In this document: positions 60,659 through 64,000 of the stretch, one piece after another
Layout: each line of letters opens with the position of its first letter
How positions within the stretch are numbered: the stretch's first letter is position 1
Source: Sinomonas susongensis
GTDB taxonomy: Bacteria; Actinomycetota; Actinomycetes; Actinomycetales; Micrococcaceae
Direction of reading: 5' to 3'
Length of the DNA: 64,000 bases
Assembly: GCF_005877005.1 (NCBI RefSeq)
Contig: NZ_SSNH01000013.1
Coordinates: 1 to 64,000, forward strand
Position numbers and translations under genes: made by a program
Notes under the pieces: generated by a model
What the model saw: only the letters and a program-made list of their open reading frames with translations
Databases searched by the model: none
What the model was told of the DNA's origin: nothing

Positions 60659-60954
60659 TCGGGCGGCTCCCCCACGGCGATCCCCTGCTCGGCGGCGAGC
60701 GCGCGGCCGATCGCCGTCGTCATCGAGGGGCCGGTGAAGGCGATGACGAGCGCGACGACCGCCACTGCCGCGCCGCCCAGACTGGCCCCGAAGTAGATGA
60801 CTCCGGCGACGGCGAAGAGCGGCACTGCTATGGCGGTCACGGGGGCCAGGAAGTGGAGCCGTGCGAGCGGCGACCGCGCCAGGACTGCGCCGAGGCTCGC
60901 ATAGGCCACGACGAGCACCGCGAGGCCCGCGAAGACCGCCTCGAGCGCGCTCAC
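60655..60954 (-). CDS. mnhG: Mrp antiporter subunit G
   Basis: 99 aa from GTG 60954 (GTGA overlap with mnhF). Three hydrophobic segments; LARSPLARLHFLAPVTAIAVPLFAVAGVI is the MnhG/PhaG core with the RLHF-type motif. Required for assembly of Mrp complexes. Confidence 0.88.
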   Translation of the reverse strand: MSALEAVFAGLAVLVVAYASLGAVLARSPLARLHFLAPVTAIAVPLFAVAGVIYFGASLGGAAVAVVALVIAFTGPSMTTAIGRALAAEQGIAVGEPPE

Positions 60955-61235
60955 CGCCTGTCCGCCTCGGAATCGATCCTCGGCGTGAGGAGCCGCGTGT
61001 AGACAAGCGTTCCGGTCGCTCCGAGGACGGCCAGCACGAGCGGGACGATGAGGTACGACGACTGGTTGACGATCGCCGAGAGGCCTATGAGAACGAGGGC
61101 TCCGGTGGCACTGAGGAGCTGGAGGCCGATCAGGCGCTGGACATTGCTTCCACGGGCCGCGAGGTACACGGCGGGGACGACGCCGACTACGAGGAGAGCG
61201 AGGGTCACGGCAGTCCACAGCGTCTGGTCGCTCAC
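60951..61235 (-). CDS. mnhF: Mrp antiporter subunit F
   Basis: 94 aa from GTG 61235 (GTGA overlap with mnhE). Three helices in MnhF/PhaF style (GSNVQRLIGLQLLSATGALVLIGLSAIV). Small membrane subunit of the complex. Confidence 0.87.
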   Translation of the reverse strand: MSDQTLWTAVTLALLVVGVVPAVYLAARGSNVQRLIGLQLLSATGALVLIGLSAIVNQSSYLIVPLVLAVLGATGTLVYTRLLTPRIDSEADRR

Positions 61236-61780
61236 TCACGCTCCGATCTACGGAGGGTGCGGGCGGCACCGGCGGCGACGCGCTCGTCGAGATGCGGCCA
61301 GCCCTTCACGAGGGAATGCATGCGGGCGGTCCCCGTGTCGGGATCGCAGTCGATGACGACGGTCCCCGGCGTGGCGGACAGTGCCAGGATCGCGCCCGAG
61401 CGAAGTCCCGTCTCGGCCCGGCCGGTCGAGCGCGGCAGCTGGGCCTCGACGACGTCCTCGGGCTGGCGCCCCGCGAGCCACGGCACGAGCCGGGCACTGT
61501 CGGCGACGGCGGAAACCGGCACGAGCGACGTCCAACGGAGCCAGGCGAGGGCGGGCTTGGCCTCGAATGGAATCGCGCGCCTCGCAACGCGCGCCAGGAC
61601 CGCCGCTACCAAGGCGACGGCCGCGGCGACAAGGGTCTCGCCGAGGGTCACCGTCGACGCCGTCGCGAGCCAGAAGACGCTTCCGCCAGCCCACCAGAGC
61701 ACAAGCTCGCCCAGGGCCCCCGCGACGCCGCGCGCCCCGGGAAGCCCGAAGAACCCTCGGAGAGAATCGGTCCAGCCCAT
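61232..61780 (-). CDS. mnhE: Mrp antiporter subunit E
   Basis: 182 aa. Two or three N-terminal helices and a cytosolic MnhE domain (GLRSGAILALSATPGTVVIDCDPDTGTARMHSLVKGWP). First gene of the seven-gene operon mnhE-F-G-mbhD-B-C-D, all overlapping or nearly so. Expression likely starts in the 36-base gap after the MarR gene or from a promoter further upstream. Confidence 0.9.
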   Translation of the reverse strand: MGWTDSLRGFFGLPGARGVAGALGELVLWWAGGSVFWLATASTVTLGETLVAAAVALVAAVLARVARRAIPFEAKPALAWLRWTSLVPVSAVADSARLVPWLAGRQPEDVVEAQLPRSTGRAETGLRSGAILALSATPGTVVIDCDPDTGTARMHSLVKGWPHLDERVAAGAARTLRRSERE

Positions 61781-61816
61781 AGTGATCGAAAAGCTAATCC
61801 CCCGCTCGGGCCTAAT

Positions 61817-62344
61817 TCAACCCTCGTCCTCCCCGTGGGGGAGCGCCTCCCTCGCCTCGGAGATCGCGAGGGTCAGCTGCCGGATCAGGCCCGTCACGAG
61901 GTCGAGCTGCTCGGGGGTGTACTGGGCGAGGATCGGGAGCATGTGCTGGACCATCGGGTCGAACATCTCCCGGCCGGTCACCCGCGCGCTCGGAGTTGCC
62001 GCGAGCAGCACTTGGCGCCGGTCTTCCGCGCTGTGGCGGCGTTCGAGGTGGCCCGAGGCCTCGAGCCGGTCGAGCACGGCGGTCATCGCCGCCGAACTGA
62101 GGACCAGCCGCTCCCGGAGCCCGCCTGGCGTCGCGACCCCGCCCGTGCGCTCGGCTTCGACGACCGCGTTGATGGCGTGGATGTCGTTGCGCGCGAGGCC
62201 GTGCTGGCGCCGCACCACTTCGGAGTACCGCTCCGCCTCGGTCGTGAACTTCTGGAGGAGGAACAGGAGCTCGAAGCCCGGGGACGAGCGCAGCGTCTCA
62301 CGGTCTCCGGGGGCGGGTTGCGGCTCGTCTGGCACGCCGAACAT
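61817..62344 (-). CDS. MarR-family transcriptional regulator
   Basis: 175 aa. MarR winged HTH at about 55-120 (HAINAVVEAERTGGVATPGGLRERLVLSSAAMTAVLDRLEASGHLERRHSAEDRRQVLLAAT), flanked by dimerisation helices. It lies between the photolyase (1 base upstream) and the Mrp operon (36 bases downstream) on the same strand, so it could control either. Confidence 0.9.
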   Translation of the reverse strand: MFGVPDEPQPAPGDRETLRSSPGFELLFLLQKFTTEAERYSEVVRRQHGLARNDIHAINAVVEAERTGGVATPGGLRERLVLSSAAMTAVLDRLEASGHLERRHSAEDRRQVLLAATPSARVTGREMFDPMVQHMLPILAQYTPEQLDLVTGLIRQLTLAISEAREALPHGEDEG

Positions 62345-62345
62345 T

Positions 62346-63740
62346 CTAGGGCCGGCCCTTGGGCAGGGAACGGAAGGCGGCGAGGGCGATCTCCCGCGAT
62401 TCCCTGAGGTCGACGCACGGCTCGGGGTAGTCCGGGCTGCCCAGTTCGGGGATCCAGAGCCGGGTGTACTCGCCCTCTGGATCGTGGGTCTTCTCCTGCG
62501 TCAGCGGATTGAAGATGCGGAAGAACGGCGATGCGTCCGCGCCGCACCCCGCGGCCCATTGCCAGTTGAACGCGTTCGAGGCGCCGTCTGCGTCGACGAG
62601 GGTGTCCCAGAACCACTGCTCGCCGAGCCGCCAGTCGATGCCGAGGTTCTTCACGAGCAGGCTTGCCGAGACCATGCGGACCCGGTTGTGCATCCACCCG
62701 GTCGCCCACAGTTCCCGCTGGCCCGCGTCCACGAGGGGAAAGCCCGTCGTCCCGCGCTGCCAATGCCCGAGCAGCCCGGCCTGATCGCCGCCCCCGCCGG
62801 GCCTCCACCACGGATAGGCGTCGAATTCGCGCCGGAGGTTGACGGTCGCGAGATCGGGATGGTGGTACAGCTGGTGCCACGCGAACTCGCGCCAACCGAG
62901 CTCTGACGCGAAGGCGGCGCTTCCCGCCGAGGCCTCCCGCCGCCGTCGTCCGACTTCATGCCACACCTCGAATGGGCTCACGTGGCCCCAGCGCAGATAC
63001 GGCGAGAGGCGGCTCGTCCCGGCCCGCCCAGGTCGATCACGGTCCTCCGAGTAGCCGGCCAGGGCGTCGTCGACGAACTCCTCGAGCAGCTCGTGCCCAG
63101 CCCGCGGACCAGGCGCCCACGCCTCGCCCAGGGGCTTGGACCAGTCGGGCACCCCGGGGAGAAGGCCCCACTGCTCGAGACGGTCGCTGCGCGGGACGCC
63201 ATCCGGCGCCTGCTGCCTGTCAGGGGTCGGCAAGGGACGACGGAAATCATGGGAGCTGAGCTCCTTCCAGAATGGCGTGAAGACCTTGTAGGGGCCGCCT
63301 TGGCGGTTCGTGAGCTCCCATGGCTCGTGCAGGAGCGAGGCCTGGAAGCTCTGGGCCCGGATCCCCGTGGAGCGCACGGCCTCCTTGACCGCGGCGTCCG
63401 CGCGCCGCTCCCCGCCCCCGTAACGGCGGTTCCAGAACAGGGCACCGGCCCCGCACTCCGCAGCAAAGGCGGGGACGACGGCGCCCGCGGCCCCCCGCCT
63501 GAGGATGAGCGGCACGCCGATCTGGTCGAGTTCCACGCGCAGTGCGGCGAGCGCATGGTGGAGCCACCAGCGGGCGGCCCCGCCGAGCGGGCGGATCCCG
63601 GGGGACTCCTCGTCGAGCACGTAGAGCGCGATCGTCGCTCCTGTGTCCATGGCTGCACGGAGGGCCGGCTGATCGGTGATCCGCAGATCGTCCCGGAACC
63701 AGACGATGGAAGGGGAGACGGTGGGCCGGGTCTGGCTCAT
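62346..63740 (-). CDS. phr: Deoxyribodipyrimidine photolyase
   Basis: 464 aa. N-terminal photolyase antenna-binding fold (SIVWFRDDLRITDQPAL) and C-terminal FAD-binding domain with SRLSPYLRWGHVSPFEVW, WMHNRVRMVSASLLVKNLGIDWRLGEQWFWDTLVDADGASNAFNWQWAAGCGADASPFFRIFNP and the Trp residues of the electron-transfer chain. It repairs UV-induced cyclobutane dimers using blue light. ATG overlaps the stop of the upstream membrane protein gene; the MarR gene follows within 2 bases. Confidence 0.94.
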   Translation of the reverse strand: MSQTRPTVSPSIVWFRDDLRITDQPALRAAMDTGATIALYVLDEESPGIRPLGGAARWWLHHALAALRVELDQIGVPLILRRGAAGAVVPAFAAECGAGALFWNRRYGGGERRADAAVKEAVRSTGIRAQSFQASLLHEPWELTNRQGGPYKVFTPFWKELSSHDFRRPLPTPDRQQAPDGVPRSDRLEQWGLLPGVPDWSKPLGEAWAPGPRAGHELLEEFVDDALAGYSEDRDRPGRAGTSRLSPYLRWGHVSPFEVWHEVGRRRREASAGSAAFASELGWREFAWHQLYHHPDLATVNLRREFDAYPWWRPGGGGDQAGLLGHWQRGTTGFPLVDAGQRELWATGWMHNRVRMVSASLLVKNLGIDWRLGEQWFWDTLVDADGASNAFNWQWAAGCGADASPFFRIFNPLTQEKTHDPEGEYTRLWIPELGSPDYPEPCVDLRESREIALAAFRSLPKGRP

Positions 63741-64000
63741 AGGCCGAGCCAGAGGGCGATGAGGAGGAGGGTCACAAGGAATCCTGTCACGTAGTTGAGC
63801 CAGAGGAAACGGCGCCAGCCCGCGCGCGCACGCCCCGACTCTCCGTCCCCCAGCATCAGGAACGGCGCCTCGTTCACCGCGTAAGGGAGCGCAAGCAGGC
63901 CAGCCCACCTGGCGAGCCCTTCGGTGCCGAAGAGCAGGAACGCGCCCGCGGCGACGTGGCAGACGACGGCGAGACGCACTGTCGCGCGGGCGCCGAACAG
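63737..64000 (-). CDS. Small membrane protein, cut by window end
   Basis: At least 80 residues from a possible GTG at 63979; the frame stays open to base 64000, so the start may lie outside. Three hydrophobic stretches (VVCHVAAGAFLLFG, WAGLLALPYAVNEAPFLML, WLNYVTGFLVTLLLIALWLGL) surround a short basic loop (GRARAGWRRF). No family is recognised. The stop overlaps the photolyase ATG (ATGA), so it is translationally coupled to phr and may be light/UV related (inference). Confidence 0.6.
   Translation of the reverse strand: MFGARATVRLAVVCHVAAGAFLLFGTEGLARWAGLLALPYAVNEAPFLMLGDGESGRARAGWRRFLWLNYVTGFLVTLLLIALWLGL

Overview
The window is high-GC, gene-dense DNA from an actinobacterium, most likely a member of the Micrococcaceae (Arthrobacter/Sinomonas type). 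The evidence is the conserved fhaA-fhaB-pstP-rodA-pbpA-pknA-pknB block with trpG and crgA nearby, a mycothiol-type TIGR03083 protein, an HspR/Hsp20/DnaJ cluster, a DUF5997 protein, a GAF-ANTAR protein, and frequent GTG/TTG starts with ATGA/GTGA overlaps. The genus is inference. No phage, CRISPR array or complete insertion sequence is seen. No gene-free stretch exceeds 300 bases; the longest gaps (about 180-250 bp) are upstream regions of divergent or newly starting units.

Layout. 1-5150: edge fragment, secreted phosphodiesterase, GDPD, Nudix, a PhzF-family gene with an in-frame TAG near its start, and a cytosolic HtrA-like protease. 5300-10200: two small membrane proteins, a minus-strand metabolic run (HAD, PEBP, sugar kinase, alpha/beta hydrolase) and a RelA/SpoT-type alarmone synthetase. 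10350-12640: stress cluster (hypothetical, DnaJ, Hsp20, divergent HspR-like regulator, Dps). 12756-17385: LysR regulator divergent from bifunctional putA. 17469-23578: Nudix, then a signalling/polysaccharide module: a PAS histidine kinase divergent from an overlapping operon of response-regulator/PP2C, cellulose-synthase-like glycosyltransferase, STAS antagonist and HATPase switch kinase. 23640-30180: regulators (HTH-less LysR domain, DUF5997, TipAS MerR, TetR) and transport/enzymes (MFS, dienelactone hydrolase, lipase maturation factor). 30226-30341: tRNA-Leu(CAG) and its terminator. 30594-40293: cell-wall/division signalling operon fhaA to pknB.

40381-50154: a nitrogen-catabolic block (permease, two DUF1989-type proteins, biotin-dependent urea/guanidine carboxylase, allophanate hydrolase, divergent TetR, plus an Rrf2 regulator) sits between pknB and trpG, which are neighbours in many actinobacteria. 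50231-57301: trpG, crgA, AlaX-like editing protein, GAF-ANTAR, hemerythrin, MFS, MBL-fold hydrolase, a repeat-bearing membrane protein and a TIGR03083 protein. 57359-61780: seven-gene Mrp-type cation/proton antiporter operon without a full-length MrpA. 61817-64000: MarR regulator, DNA photolyase and a membrane protein cut by the window end.

Most notable: the amber codon in the PhzF gene; the histidine kinase/PP2C/STAS/HATPase partner-switch operon that encloses a glycosyltransferase carrying an extra domain of about 145 residues; the likely guanidine-degrading block interrupting the pknB-trpG neighbourhood; and two clear operators (TetR at 26281-26308, MerR/TipA type at 25642-25656).
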